From CAYXEN01 sp964464035 (GTDB lineage Bacteria; Krumholzibacteriota; Krumholzibacteriia; WVZY01): a stretch of 22,998 nt of DNA. Below are positions 1 through 7,983 of the stretch, piece by piece. Both the position numbers and the translations under genes were made by a program. The notes beneath the pieces are model-generated. The model saw only the letters and a list, made by a program, of their open reading frames with translations. It was not told the DNA's origin and did not search any database. Each line of letters starts with the position of its first letter. The stretch's first letter is position 1. The DNA lies in NCBI GenBank assembly GCA_964464035.1, contig CAYXEN010000044.1, forward strand, positions 1-22,998. Direction: 5' to 3'.

Positions 1-532
1 CATGGCCGCCGTCATTCGTCACATTCACGTGCCCGCCGCGCGCGGTGGCATCGGCAATCAGAGTCGTCGGCCCACTCCAACTGATGCCATCGTATACATA
101 GTAGTACAGGCCCCTTATAAGGCTTGATTGGCCGCTTGATACGAAAGCATAGATCTTATTGTTGAAGTACGTTGCCGATACCACGCGCTGATCGAAATTG
201 GCAGGCCTCGAGGTTTCGGACAAGGCGAGTTTCGTTTCACCTGCGGAAGCCAGGCCGCCGATCGTGGATGCGGTCTTGTAATAGACCACGTAGGTGTCTG
301 AGTCAGGGTTGTAGGAAAGACCTCTGACTCCATTCGTCGAGATATCGTCTCCCTTGGTGTAGAAGAGCCAGTATTGTGATCCGTCGTATACGATCGACGG
401 GTTTCTGTCATATTCATTGTTGCCGGTAGCATATGTGAATTGAGTAACATCAATCGTGGCCGCCCAAGCAGCCATAGTACCGATGACTACAATCAAGGTA
501 AATGCAGCTGTGAATACTTTCAGGCGTTTCAT
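1..532 (-). CDS. Exported protein, probable beta-propeller fold, 3'-truncated by window edge
   Basis: Reading leftwards from the ATG at 530-532, an open frame runs without a stop to the window edge, giving 177 codons of a longer protein. Residues 1-24 form a signal peptide: basic MKRLK, a hydrophobic core, then an AAWA-type cleavage region. The mature part is rich in Tyr, Trp, Ser and Thr. It contains blade-like strands such as NPSIVYDGSQYWLFYTK (about 45-60) and KIYAFVSSG with LYYYVYDG (about 126-149). These resemble sialidase or glycosidase beta-propeller repeats. An SD-like GGAGGGG lies about 10 bases upstream of the ATG on the minus strand, which supports the start. The product should be periplasmic or secreted. 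The fold is inferred from motif texture only, and catalytic residues cannot be judged from the fragment. It shows no functional link to the metabolic genes further right. Confidence 0.75.
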   Translation of the reverse strand, partial: MKRLKVFTAAFTLIVVIGTMAAWAATIDVTQFTYATGNNEYDRNPSIVYDGSQYWLFYTKGDDISTNGVRGLSYNPDSDTYVVYYKTASTIGGLASAGETKLALSETSRPANFDQRVVSATYFNNKIYAFVSSGQSSLIRGLYYYVYDGISWSGPTTLIADATARGGHVNVTNDGGH

Positions 533-1157
533 TTCTACCAATCCCCTCCGTTGGTGCGGTTTCTGATGAATAAGGCATCGATTTGATTTAACGTGCTCGT
601 ACTCATTCGTGATAAAAGGTGTAGCGTTGTTATGGCGCACGAACCATCTTTTTCGATAAGCTGTCCCTTTCGTAACAAATCGATTTCAAGATTGGGCGAA
701 AGAGCATTGTTCTCTTGCCGGCCGAAGCCTGTTAAAAACGGATTGAAAAATCGATCAGAGCTTGATTGGGAGGGGAGATGACAAGAGAATGGCGAGACTC
801 AATGATATCCATTTCAAAGGAAATGAACCTAGTAAACAAACCTGGTTGCTTGAGCCGAGCTCCATGCGGTAGCAAAGCCGCTCTGCAAGCCATTATCCCC
901 TCCGTTTATAGATTGCGAATCAGGGTAGATTATATCAGGGATGGTTGTCAGTGTCAAGCAAACAAGACATGCGGCGATAAAGATGAAGCATGGTTGGATA
1001 AACGCCGATTGTTCACTATTGATAATTGTCATTTATGTCATGAACCAAATGTCCATAATCGGGATCATCAATAGTGAATGATGCATGCCGGGCACGTCCT
1101 GACAGGATGGTTGCTGGATAAAATCATGATAATTGTTGAGAAATAGTGATCGGTTGA
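533..1157. other. 625-base stretch without a convincing gene
   Basis: This lies between the 5' end of the exported-protein gene and the 3' end of the DoxX-like gene, both on the minus strand. It is visibly richer in A and T than the flanking genes. Short open frames on both strands (for example 766-1074 plus and 829-1032 minus) lack SD sites and recognisable domains. It should contain the promoter of the exported-protein gene, but I could not pick a convincing -35/-10 pair. The one clear structure is an inverted repeat at 1012-1078. Confidence 0.5.
1012..1078. repeat. Perfect 12-base inverted repeat with 43-base spacer
   Basis: TTCACTATTGAT at 1012-1023 is exactly complementary in reverse to ATCAATAGTGAA at 1067-1078. 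The arms are AT-rich and no T run follows, so it does not look like an intrinsic terminator. Two half-sites of a regulator, or a remnant of a small mobile element, are possible. The sequence does not decide between them. Confidence 0.55.
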
Positions 1158-1646
1158 TCATCGAGAGAGCTTACTGGCAAGACTAAGGTACCCTTTGTCG
1201 TAAATAATTATGATAGTAGTCATGCCAAGGAGGAATATGTCCCTTACAAGCAGCCAGACGTCGATAGGATGATTGCTTTCGCCGGCCTTGAAACAACCGC
1301 AATCTATCACCAGGCCGCGAACGAGGGATATCGTTATTGCCATGATGAACATTGAGAGAAGAATGAAAATCGTCCCGGCCGCCTTCTTGGTGAAGATCCC
1401 GAGAACCAAGAGCACACCGGCGATCATCTCGCTCCAGGCGAGCATCAAGGAAAAGAGGTTGGAAAGTTCCAGAGGGACGATATTATAAGCACGAACCGCG
1501 ATGGCGAACTGCTCGGGGCGGAGTATCTTGTTGTAAGAGGCGTAGATGAAGAGAACTCCGAGGAACAGCCTCAATACTACTATGACTTCCTTGCGCCCCA
1601 ACAGGGCCAGGGGGGTGCTTGTTTTCGTCGCTTCTTTCTCAGTCAT
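1158..1646 (-). CDS. DoxX/MauE-like redox membrane protein
   Basis: The product is an integral membrane protein of 162 residues with four hydrophobic segments (about 22-38, 64-84, 88-108 and 131-148), the four-helix plan of the DoxX family. The third loop carries a C-G-C-F motif (Cys116, Cys118). This pattern is shared with MauE-type proteins, which are thought to handle thiol redox chemistry at the membrane. I prefer the ATG at 1644-1646, which has AGGGA just upstream. An in-frame GTG at 1676 would add ten residues but has no SD. It follows the rhodanese gene closely on the same strand and should be co-transcribed. The inferred role is membrane thiol or sulfur redox work together with that partner. 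The substrate is unknown. Confidence 0.8.
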   Translation of the reverse strand: MTEKEATKTSTPLALLGRKEVIVVLRLFLGVLFIYASYNKILRPEQFAIAVRAYNIVPLELSNLFSLMLAWSEMIAGVLLVLGIFTKKAAGTIFILLSMFIMAITISLVRGLVIDCGCFKAGESNHPIDVWLLVRDIFLLGMTTIIIIYDKGYLSLASKLSR

Positions 1647-1687
1647 GGTTCCCTTGTAACCGCTTTTGAGAAACACCTGGGAATCGG

Positions 1688-2317
1688 TTAGTTCTCACCA
1701 CCGGAAGTTTCCACCGGGTATCCATGGTCTTGCCACTCCTCCCAGCCGCCCTTGAAAACCAGTACCTTCTCGTACCCCATCAACAATAGCTCCCGGGCCA
1801 GGTTGTCGCTGAAATCGCACGTCGGACTCCAGCAATAACATACGATGAGTTGGTCCTGCGAAGCGTTGGCCGTGAGAGTATCGTAATAATCGGCCAGCTT
1901 GTCATAGGGAACGTTGATCGCGTCGGGTATGTGCCCTTCGCTGTAGGCCCGTTCGCTGCGGGCGTCTATGAAAAGGGCTTCCTGCGAGTCAAAAAGATCC
2001 TTTGCCTTTCGCAGCGTGATCGCGCCCTCCGGGAGCCCGTGGGATTCTTCCCCGGAAGGGAGTTCCTCGTCGTTCCCCGCAGCGGCGAGACCTTCGGTAT
2101 GTGACTCGGGCTCACTCTCCGCCGCCGTCTTTCCAGTCGCTTGTGTCGAGGCCGCATCTTCAGGCCCTCGCGATGCCTCCGCGGGCAGGGCGCGCGACGC
2201 TATCCCGGGTATCAGCTTGATCTTGTGCGCGCGCAGTGAGTTGTGCACAAGGCCTATGCCCAGCGCTATCGCCATGAGGAGAGCCCCGTGGAGAATGTTT
2301 CTTGCGAATGATTGCAT
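1688..2317 (-). CDS. Membrane-anchored rhodanese-domain protein
   Basis: The 209-residue product has an N-terminal hydrophobic helix (about 9-25), probably an uncleaved anchor. A low-complexity Ala/Glu/Ser linker follows (about 42-95), then a single rhodanese domain (about 97-205). Visible rhodanese landmarks are FIDARSERAYSEGHIPDAINVP (115-137, quoted in part: IDAR, GHIPDAINVP), the active-site strand IVCYC, and FKGGWEEW near the end. Cys162 is at the catalytic position. The active loop reads CWSPTC, so a second Cys (167) sits where the family usually has Arg, giving a possible CX4C pair. AGAGG lies a few bases before the ATG. The domain should face the periplasm. With the downstream DoxX/MauE-like gene it forms a probable two-gene operon for sulfur-relay or disulfide chemistry. 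Sulfurtransferase activity is inferred. Confidence 0.85.
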   Translation of the reverse strand: MQSFARNILHGALLMAIALGIGLVHNSLRAHKIKLIPGIASRALPAEASRGPEDAASTQATGKTAAESEPESHTEGLAAAGNDEELPSGEESHGLPEGAITLRKAKDLFDSQEALFIDARSERAYSEGHIPDAINVPYDKLADYYDTLTANASQDQLIVCYCWSPTCDFSDNLARELLLMGYEKVLVFKGGWEEWQDHGYPVETSGGEN

Positions 2318-2382
2318 CGTTCGACCTCTTTCTCGATGCCGGGCCTTCCGGGCGCGGCGGCCGGCTGCATACCGGCGGTGTC

Positions 2383-2411
2383 ATTATATACGTTCGGCCT
2401 GCTCGGAACAA
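2383..2411 (-). promoter_or_regulatory. Sigma70-type promoter for the rhodanese/DoxX operon
   Basis: On the minus strand, TTGTTC (2406-2411) is followed after exactly 17 bases by a consensus TATAAT (2383-2388). This predicts a transcript start near 2376 and a 5' leader of about 60 bases before the rhodanese ATG. It is the best promoter match in the window. Confidence 0.65.
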
Positions 2412-2495
2412 GGCATTGCCGGGGACGTGTGCTTATACACCTTTTTCGCCGATCGGTTCGGTCGGAAGAGGATTTTTTCAAGGCCCATGAAACGC

Positions 2496-2524
2496 TTGTC
2501 TTCGACCGGCTTGTGCGATATGCT
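2496..2524 (+). promoter_or_regulatory. Candidate sigma70 promoter for the hydroxyacyl-CoA dehydrogenase fusion
   Basis: TTGTCT (2496-2501) and TATGCT (2519-2524) are separated by 17 bases, each matching consensus at four of six positions. The predicted start is about 45 bases before the ATG at 2578. It is divergent from the rhodanese promoter in the same 260-base gap. Confidence 0.4.
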
Positions 2525-2577
2525 GGCGGTGAAGCAAGGATATCTATCGTCTTGAATGATGGAAGGGGTGGTAAGAG

Positions 2578-4596
2578 ATGTTCACGTTCAAGAATCGTTC
2601 ACTGGCCAAGATAGGCGTCGTAGGATCCGGGCAGATAGGTCCGGACATCGCCCTGTATTTCAGCAAGGTTTTCTCCCCCCACGGCGTCCCCGTGATCGTG
2701 GTGGATGTATCCGAGGAAGCTCTCGAGAAGGGCCGCGCCAAGGCGCACCGCAAGATCGACAAGGGAGTGGAGACGGGAGCCTTCAAGCCCGAGGCGGCGG
2801 AGAAGATGAAGGAAAACATGACGTTCACTTCGGATTACTCTGCGCTGGAAGGTGCCTCCTTCATCGTCGAGGCGGCCACGGAGAACCGGGATCTCAAGGA
2901 GAAGATATTCTCCCAGCTCGAAACCCTGTGTGCGGGCGACGCCGTCTTCGCCTCCAACTCGTCTCACATGGAGCCGGAGGTGATCTTCGGCGACCTCGCC
3001 TGCCGGAACCGGTCGATGGTCATTCATTATTTCTTCCCGGCCGAGAGGAATCCTATCGTCGAGGTCGTACACGGCACCGACACGGATCCGGGTTTGGTGC
3101 GGTGGGTGATGGATCTATACGAGTGGATGGGCAAGGTGCCGATCAACGTGAAGAGCCGATACGGTTACGCGGTCGACCCCATCTTCGAGGGACTGTTCGA
3201 GGCGGCGGCGCTCTGCGTCGAAGAGGGGCTGGGCACGACCAAGGAAGTCGATGCGGTGGCGCGAAAGACGCTCGGGCTGGGGGTGGGCCCTTTCACCGCG
3301 ATGAACCTGACCGGGGGCAACCCGATCACCCATCACGGCCTGGACGAGATGCACGAGAAGATCATGCCTTATTTCAAGTCGCCCCGGATCATGCATGAAG
3401 CGATGGAAAAAGGAACGCCCTGGGAAGTCCCGGCCCGGGGAGAGAAGGTCGAAGTGGATCCCGAGCGCGCCGACAAGATCGCCCGCAGGATGAAAGGGGC
3501 ATATTTCGGCCTCGTGACCGAAGTCCTGGACAGCGGCATCACGAACATCTCGGACCTCGAGATGGCGACCGAGCTGGCCCTGGTCGTCAAGGCTCCGTTC
3601 AAGATGATGAATGAAGTGGGAGTGAAAGAAGCGCTGGCACTCGTGGAAGAGTACGCCCGGGACCACGAGGGATTCAAGGTGGCCGGCGTCCTGCGCGGGC
3701 AGGCCGAGAAGAACGAGCCGTGGAAAGTGCCGGTGATTCTCAGGGACGACCGCCGGGGAGTCGTCGTGCTCACGATAAGGCGTCCTGCCGTGATGAACGC
3801 CATGAACCGGGAAGCGTTCATGGAGCTTAGGGAACGGATCGAGGAAGCGGGCAATGACCCTTCCGTCAAGGCGATAGTGCTCACCGGTTACGGCAAGAAG
3901 GCTTTCGTGTCCGGCGCCGACGTCGGCTTTCTCGCGAAGATCGATTCGCCCGAGATGGGCGAGAAGACCAGCCTCGAATCCCAGGCCGCGATAAACGCCA
4001 TCGAGGACTGCCCCAAGCCGGTCGTGTGCGCCCTCAACGGCGTGGCGTTCGGCGGTGGAAACGAGATCGCGATGGGGTGTCACGCGAGAATAACGCTCAA
4101 AGGCCTGAGAGTCCTGGCGGCTCAACCCGAACCCAACCTCGGCATCATCCCCGGCGCCGGGGCCACGCAGAGACTCCCCCGTCTCGTGGGGATTGAGAAG
4201 GCCGCGGAGTTGCTCCGTACGGGAAGAACCGTCTCCGCAGGCGAAGCCCTGGAGATAGGGCTCGTCGACAGGGTGGTCGACTCCGACCTCATGGATCGTG
4301 CAGTGGATTTCGCGCTCGACATCGCCGAAGGACGAGCCGAACCGCGCAAGGTGGAGAAAGGCCCGCTATCGCCTCCGGATGAACTTCCCGGCATGGACAT
4401 CGGGCACTTGTCCAAGGCGGTCGACGCGATACTCTGCCGGGCGCTTCTCGAGGGAACGAGAAAGCCCCTCCGGGAGGGGCTCAAACTCGAAGCGAAACTT
4501 TTCGGAGAAGTCTGCAAGACCGAGGACATGAAGATCGGGGTCCGCAACTTCCTCGAGAACGGTCCTCGCTCTAAGGCCTCGTTCGTGCACCGCTGA
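2578..4596 (+). CDS. 3-hydroxyacyl-CoA dehydrogenase/enoyl-CoA hydratase fusion
   Basis: This 672-residue bifunctional beta-oxidation enzyme hydrates an enoyl-CoA and oxidises the 3-hydroxyacyl-CoA with NAD. The N-terminal half is the dehydrogenase. It has a Rossmann motif GVVGSGQIG (13-21), VEAATEN (97-103), ASNSS (125-129) and the catalytic His150 in HYFFPAERNP, with the helical C-domain to about 375. The C-terminal crotonase domain (about 385-590) has the oxyanion segments SGAD (445-448) and GGG (492-494). Both general acid/base glutamates are present, Glu496 in GGGNEIAMGC and Glu518 in QPEPNLGIIPGAGATQR. The order is dehydrogenase then hydratase, opposite to FadB. GGAAGGGG lies nine bases before the ATG. 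In the indoleacetate model it would process the cinnamoyl-CoA-type intermediate. It is separated from the main cluster by four unrelated genes. Confidence 0.92.
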   Translation: MFTFKNRSLAKIGVVGSGQIGPDIALYFSKVFSPHGVPVIVVDVSEEALEKGRAKAHRKIDKGVETGAFKPEAAEKMKENMTFTSDYSALEGASFIVEAATENRDLKEKIFSQLETLCAGDAVFASNSSHMEPEVIFGDLACRNRSMVIHYFFPAERNPIVEVVHGTDTDPGLVRWVMDLYEWMGKVPINVKSRYGYAVDPIFEGLFEAAALCVEEGLGTTKEVDAVARKTLGLGVGPFTAMNLTGGNPITHHGLDEMHEKIMPYFKSPRIMHEAMEKGTPWEVPARGEKVEVDPERADKIARRMKGAYFGLVTEVLDSGITNISDLEMATELALVVKAPFKMMNEVGVKEALALVEEYARDHEGFKVAGVLRGQAEKNEPWKVPVILRDDRRGVVVLTIRRPAVMNAMNREAFMELRERIEEAGNDPSVKAIVLTGYGKKAFVSGADVGFLAKIDSPEMGEKTSLESQAAINAIEDCPKPVVCALNGVAFGGGNEIAMGCHARITLKGLRVLAAQPEPNLGIIPGAGATQRLPRLVGIEKAAELLRTGRTVSAGEALEIGLVDRVVDSDLMDRAVDFALDIAEGRAEPRKVEKGPLSPPDELPGMDIGHLSKAVDAILCRALLEGTRKPLREGLKLEAKLFGEVCKTEDMKIGVRNFLENGPRSKASFVHR

Positions 4597-5314
4597 CGAG
4601 TGGGTGCACTTTTTCCGCGGTCTCTGCGTCCATCTCGCAATCGCAGCTCCTGCAACCACCGAAGAGCGAGAAGATGATGCCGTTCTCAGGAGCCCATTTC
4701 GCGACCAGGGCGCCGAGAATGAGTCCATAAGCGAGGTGCGCGAGCACGACCGTAACGGCGAAGCCTGGACCCATCAGCACTCCGAACCTGCCTATACCCA
4801 AGGCGGTGACCGCCGGGCTCGCCATGAAGACGACGCCGATGATAGTGCCCGCCATCGGGCCCGCCCACCAGCGCCTGCCGCCTGAGAGCAGGGTGAAGAT
4901 TACGCCGAATGATGCACCGTTCCAGAAGTGGTATCCCCACCCTGCAAGGTTCGATGCCAATGACGGTCCGACCATGAACCTGTCGAGCAACTGCACCCCC
5001 ATCAGCTTGGGCAGGTCGCCCGGCATCGCTCCCAGGTGAAAACCGATCTCGCGAACGAGCTCCAGGCCCACCGTAGCGATGATGCCGGCCAGAATGCCCG
5101 CGAAGATTCTTCTGCCCAGGACCGGGCTCAACCGCAGGGCGGCTAGCGAGAGCACTATCAGCGCCGCCGCCGAGGGAAGGAGCACGAACTTGCCCAGGAT
5201 CGAGAACTTCGCATAGCCCGCCTGTGCGGCGACGAAGAGGTTGGGGGCGGTGCCGGCGAGGAGCACCGCCGCAAGGGTGATGAGACTATCTGTTCTTAAT
5301 AGGCGGCCGAACAT
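4571..5314 (-). CDS. Polytopic membrane protein with Cys-rich C-terminal tail
   Basis: The 247-residue product has about six hydrophobic segments (roughly 8-30, 42-60, 70-88, 124-144, 151-170 and 182-204). The tail contains Cys221, Cys224 and Cys226 in a GGCRSCDCEMD stretch. I recognise no enzyme family. The gene starts three bases after the stop of the DUF302 gene and has a GGGGAAG-type site inside that gene's end, so the two are almost certainly translated from one message. Its last codons overlap the end of the convergent dehydrogenase/hydratase gene by 26 bases. The Cys cluster could bind metal or act in redox exchange, but this is speculation. Confidence 0.7.
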   Translation of the reverse strand: MFGRLLRTDSLITLAAVLLAGTAPNLFVAAQAGYAKFSILGKFVLLPSAAALIVLSLAALRLSPVLGRRIFAGILAGIIATVGLELVREIGFHLGAMPGDLPKLMGVQLLDRFMVGPSLASNLAGWGYHFWNGASFGVIFTLLSGGRRWWAGPMAGTIIGVVFMASPAVTALGIGRFGVLMGPGFAVTVVLAHLAYGLILGALVAKWAPENGIIFSLFGGCRSCDCEMDAETAEKVHPLVSGARTRP

Positions 5315-5317
5315 TTC

Positions 5318-5800
5318 CTACTTCCCCGCGTTGTCGGTCAACATGGCCAATTTCTTGTCCAGCATCTGGGCGATCTTGCTTATCTTCTCGCCGTCGAAAG
5401 CGGCCAACAGGTGTGAAGGCTTGTAATAGGAAATTATGATCTCGCCGTTCTTGGCCTTGTAGACAGTGACTCTGAACGGGGCGGCCACGGCGCTGCCGAC
5501 GTTCTCATTGAACAGCTTCTTGCCCACCATGGGACTTCCCACGAACAGGGAAACGGCCTTGAGCGACGTACCCGTCATCGACATGATCTTGCCCTGGTTC
5601 ACTTCACCCATGACCATCATACCGTTCTTGGATATGAGCTTCTTGAGCTTGGCCACGGTATTGTCGAAAGATTGCCGTGACGTAACCTGCACCAGCTCGT
5701 TCTTGGCGCTGTACTCGACGCTGTCGGAAAGGGCCGGGGACGGCACGAAGAAAGCCGCCAGGGCTAAGATCGATACGGTTGCAAACAATTTGCGGAACAT
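5318..5800 (-). CDS. Exported DUF302-domain protein
   Basis: The 160-residue product has a clear signal peptide: MFRK, a hydrophobic stretch, and a cleavage region near PALS-DS at about 25. The rest fits the DUF302 pattern. It begins with a strand-helix unit in which one helix (about 45-58) precedes MVMGEVN. The middle contains VGSPMVGKKLFNEN, and PFRVTVYKAKNGEIIISYYKPSHLL closes it (about 107-131, quoted in pieces in the family: a nucleotide-like alpha/beta fold). DUF302 proteins are small periplasmic or cytosolic proteins of unknown function, often beside redox or sulfur genes. A near-perfect AAGGAGGT stands six bases before the ATG, suggesting strong translation. It is first in an operon with the Cys-tailed membrane protein, so the pair may form a complex at the inner membrane. 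Confidence 0.8.
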   Translation of the reverse strand: MFRKLFATVSILALAAFFVPSPALSDSVEYSAKNELVQVTSRQSFDNTVAKLKKLISKNGMMVMGEVNQGKIMSMTGTSLKAVSLFVGSPMVGKKLFNENVGSAVAAPFRVTVYKAKNGEIIISYYKPSHLLAAFDGEKISKIAQMLDKKLAMLTDNAGK

Positions 5801-6024
5801 TTCGTTACCTCCTTGAAGGTTGGTTTCTGTTCTTGCCGGAATCCTTTCGCCGGCTCATCTGACAGTTAGTTGCTTCGGAGGCGGATATATTACAAAGATT
5901 CTTTCGGGCGGCCTAACTCGGCTTGCCTGTCCGGGTTGAGTGTACCCGTCGGGGTCGGGGCCCGTTATGCGATCCTGAACGGGATGTGGCTTTCTTGTCC
6001 GCTTTCATGTATCATCCTACGCTC

Positions 6025-6681
6025 ATGAGCAGGTTCGATCTCATATGCTTCGACGTCGACGGCACCCTGGTGGAACACCCGAGCGGCCGCGTGATCTGGG
6101 AAGTCCTGAATCTCAAATTCATCGGCGACGACCGGGTGAACAGGGAGCGCTACGAGATGTACCATGCCGGCAAGATCACGTATGACGAATGGGTCGCCCT
6201 GGACGTGGGCGGATGGATCGAGAAAGGGGCGACGAGGGAGGAGATAATCTCCGCCGTCGGAGAATTCGAACTCATCGAAGGCGCCCTGGAGACGCTCCAC
6301 GAACTCAAGTCGAGGGGGTATCGCCTGGCGGTGATATCAGGCACCCTGGACGTAGTTATAGAGAACCTGTTCCCGGATCATCCCTTCGACGACGTTTTCA
6401 CGAACAAGATCTTCTTCGACGAGGAAGGGAGACTGGCGTCGTGGCAAGCCACGCCGTTCGATCTTCACGGCAAGCCAGTCGCCTTGGAAGAGCTGGCGAG
6501 AAAGCATTCCATCGCCTTGGAGCGCACCGCCTTCGTCGGCGACGGCGACAACGATGTGCCGCTCCTGGGTGTCGTGGGGTACCTCGTGGCCTTCAATGCC
6601 AGATCGCCTGAACTCGAGGCGGGAGCCGATCTGGTGATAAAAGAGAAGAACCTTCGCCTGCTCCTGGATATTTTCGAGTAA
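6025..6681 (+). CDS. HAD-superfamily phosphatase, SerB-like
   Basis: The 218-residue product has all four HAD motifs. These are DVDGT with nucleophile Asp10 and acid Asp12, the Ser of VISGT (105), Lys150 in GKPVAL, and VGDGDNDVPLL (171-181) for Mg2+. The helical cap between motifs I and II (about 15-90) and the total size fit the class IB group that includes phosphoserine phosphatase. A phosphomonoesterase is therefore expected, but the substrate cannot be read off. The start is uncertain because no SD precedes any candidate. I chose the ATG giving MSRFDLICFDVDGT, which matches the usual family N-terminus. An ATG at 6007 and a TTG at 5923 are alternatives. No functional tie to its neighbours is seen. 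Confidence 0.82.
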   Translation: MSRFDLICFDVDGTLVEHPSGRVIWEVLNLKFIGDDRVNRERYEMYHAGKITYDEWVALDVGGWIEKGATREEIISAVGEFELIEGALETLHELKSRGYRLAVISGTLDVVIENLFPDHPFDDVFTNKIFFDEEGRLASWQATPFDLHGKPVALEELARKHSIALERTAFVGDGDNDVPLLGVVGYLVAFNARSPELEAGADLVIKEKNLRLLLDIFE

Positions 6682-6807
6682 GGTAGTATGAATCTTGCAT
6701 GTCCGTGGTCGATGCCATGGAGCACCGGCGATGCGCCCGTCGCGGGACAGCGGATAGGATGATCCGATCGAACTTCCCGAGAAAACCGTAGAGAGCCGAG
6801 GATGGGC

Positions 6808-7854
6808 ATGACGAACCACAAGAATAACCGCAGCAACTACAATATAGACGAAATCCTGGCCGAGGTTCGGGAAATCTTCCAGGCTCCCGGGCACGATCTC
6901 TCGGATATCCTCATAAAGGAACTCCTTCTCAACGTCATCAAGCTCAAGCACAGCGACCTGGACACGCTCGACCTCAAGGTGATGAACCGGGCGCTGAGGG
7001 AGCTCAGGTATGCTTTCAAGGTTTTCAAACCCTATCGCCATATAAGAAAGGTTTCCATTTTCGGGTCGGCGCGCACTCCCGAGGACAGTCCTTATTACAA
7101 GACGGCCGTCGAATTCGCAAGACTGCTCTCTGACGAGGGATTCATGGTGATAACCGGAGCCGCGGACGGTATCATGCGCGCCGGGAACGAAGGCGCCGGC
7201 AAGGGCAAGAGCTTCGGCGTGAACATTCACCTGCCGGCAGAGCAGGGCCCCAACGAATTCATCGTCGATGATCCCAAGCTGGTCACGTTCAAGTATTTCT
7301 TCACGCGCAAGCTTCTCTTCGTGATGGAATCCAGCGCGGTGGCCCTTTTCCCGGGCGGATTCGGTACGCACGACGAAGGTTTCGAAACGCTCACGCTTCT
7401 CCAGACCGAGAAGGCCTCGCCGCGTCCGTTTCTCCTTCTCGACATCCCCGGAGAGAACTACTGGGAAAAGTGGGATCGGTTCGTCAAGGATCAGCTTCTC
7501 GCCCGGGGACTGATATCCCCCGAGGACGTCTCTCTCTACACGATAGTCTATTCCGCCGAGAAGGCGGTGGACGAGATAGTTTTCTTCTACTCGACTTTTC
7601 ATTCGACCCGCCAGGTGGGGAGCAAGCTCGTCATCCGCCTGGAGCGCGAACTGTCCGATGCCGCGCTGAAGGAATTGAACGGCGCCTTCAAGGATATAAT
7701 AGAGGAAGGCGGCATCGAGAAGACCGATGCCTTGCCCGAGGAAGCGAACGAGCCGGAACTCGCCGACAAGCCGAGGATCGTTTTCACATACAATCACAAG
7801 AGCGGAGGGCGGCTCGTCGAGATGATCAGGCGGATCAACGAGCTGGGACGCTAG
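6808..7854 (+). CDS. LOG-family (TIGR00730-type) Rossmann nucleotide hydrolase
   Basis: The 348-residue product has the lysine-decarboxylase-like LOG fold. VSIFGSAR (82-89) opens the Rossmann domain, GAADGIM (117-123) is the variant of the usual GGGxGIM, and PGGFGTHDE (182-190) is the family's PGGxGTxxE signature. Family members cleave nucleoside 5'-monophosphates at the N-glycosidic bond, yielding base plus ribose 5-phosphate. It is longer than plain LOG proteins (about 190-240 residues). There is an N-terminal helical region (about 11-75) and an unassigned C-terminal part (about 245-348), a layout closer to PpnN-like enzymes. GAGG lies six bases before the ATG at 6808. The ATG two codons earlier (6802) is the alternative. 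The true substrate is unknown. Confidence 0.85.
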   Translation: MTNHKNNRSNYNIDEILAEVREIFQAPGHDLSDILIKELLLNVIKLKHSDLDTLDLKVMNRALRELRYAFKVFKPYRHIRKVSIFGSARTPEDSPYYKTAVEFARLLSDEGFMVITGAADGIMRAGNEGAGKGKSFGVNIHLPAEQGPNEFIVDDPKLVTFKYFFTRKLLFVMESSAVALFPGGFGTHDEGFETLTLLQTEKASPRPFLLLDIPGENYWEKWDRFVKDQLLARGLISPEDVSLYTIVYSAEKAVDEIVFFYSTFHSTRQVGSKLVIRLERELSDAALKELNGAFKDIIEEGGIEKTDALPEEANEPELADKPRIVFTYNHKSGGRLVEMIRRINELGR

Positions 7855-7922
7855 AGAAGCCTCTCCCCCCGATACTTCCACACTGATCTGTTCTTGCCGG
7901 GATTGCACCATCGACGATCGAG

Positions 7923-7951
7923 TTGAGCCCCCCGGAATTCTATGCTAACAT
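7923..7951 (+). promoter_or_regulatory. Candidate promoter for the CoA-transferase/molybdenum hydroxylase operon
   Basis: TTGAGC (7923-7928) and TAACAT (7946-7951) are spaced by 17 bases, each with four of six consensus matches. The predicted start lies about 25 bases before the TTG start codon. It is the only reasonable pair seen in the 129-base gap. Confidence 0.35.
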
Positions 7952-7983
7952 GCCTGAGGTGACACCAGAAAGGAGACCCGGCG

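Noticed and set aside
766..1074. Plus-strand open frame of about 100 codons and a minus-strand frame at 829-1032 with a hydrophobic stretch
   Set aside because: Neither has a recognisable domain, and they overlap each other in an AT-richer noncoding stretch. The composition does not look like coding sequence.
3115..4125. Long minus-strand open frame opposite the dehydrogenase/hydratase fusion
   Set aside because: It is His- and Arg-rich antisense of a certain gene with no family features. It arises from GC-rich codon bias.
6337..7911. Minus-strand frame of about 520 codons across the HAD and LOG genes
   Set aside because: It spans two well-supported plus-strand genes and the gap between them, and has no domain.
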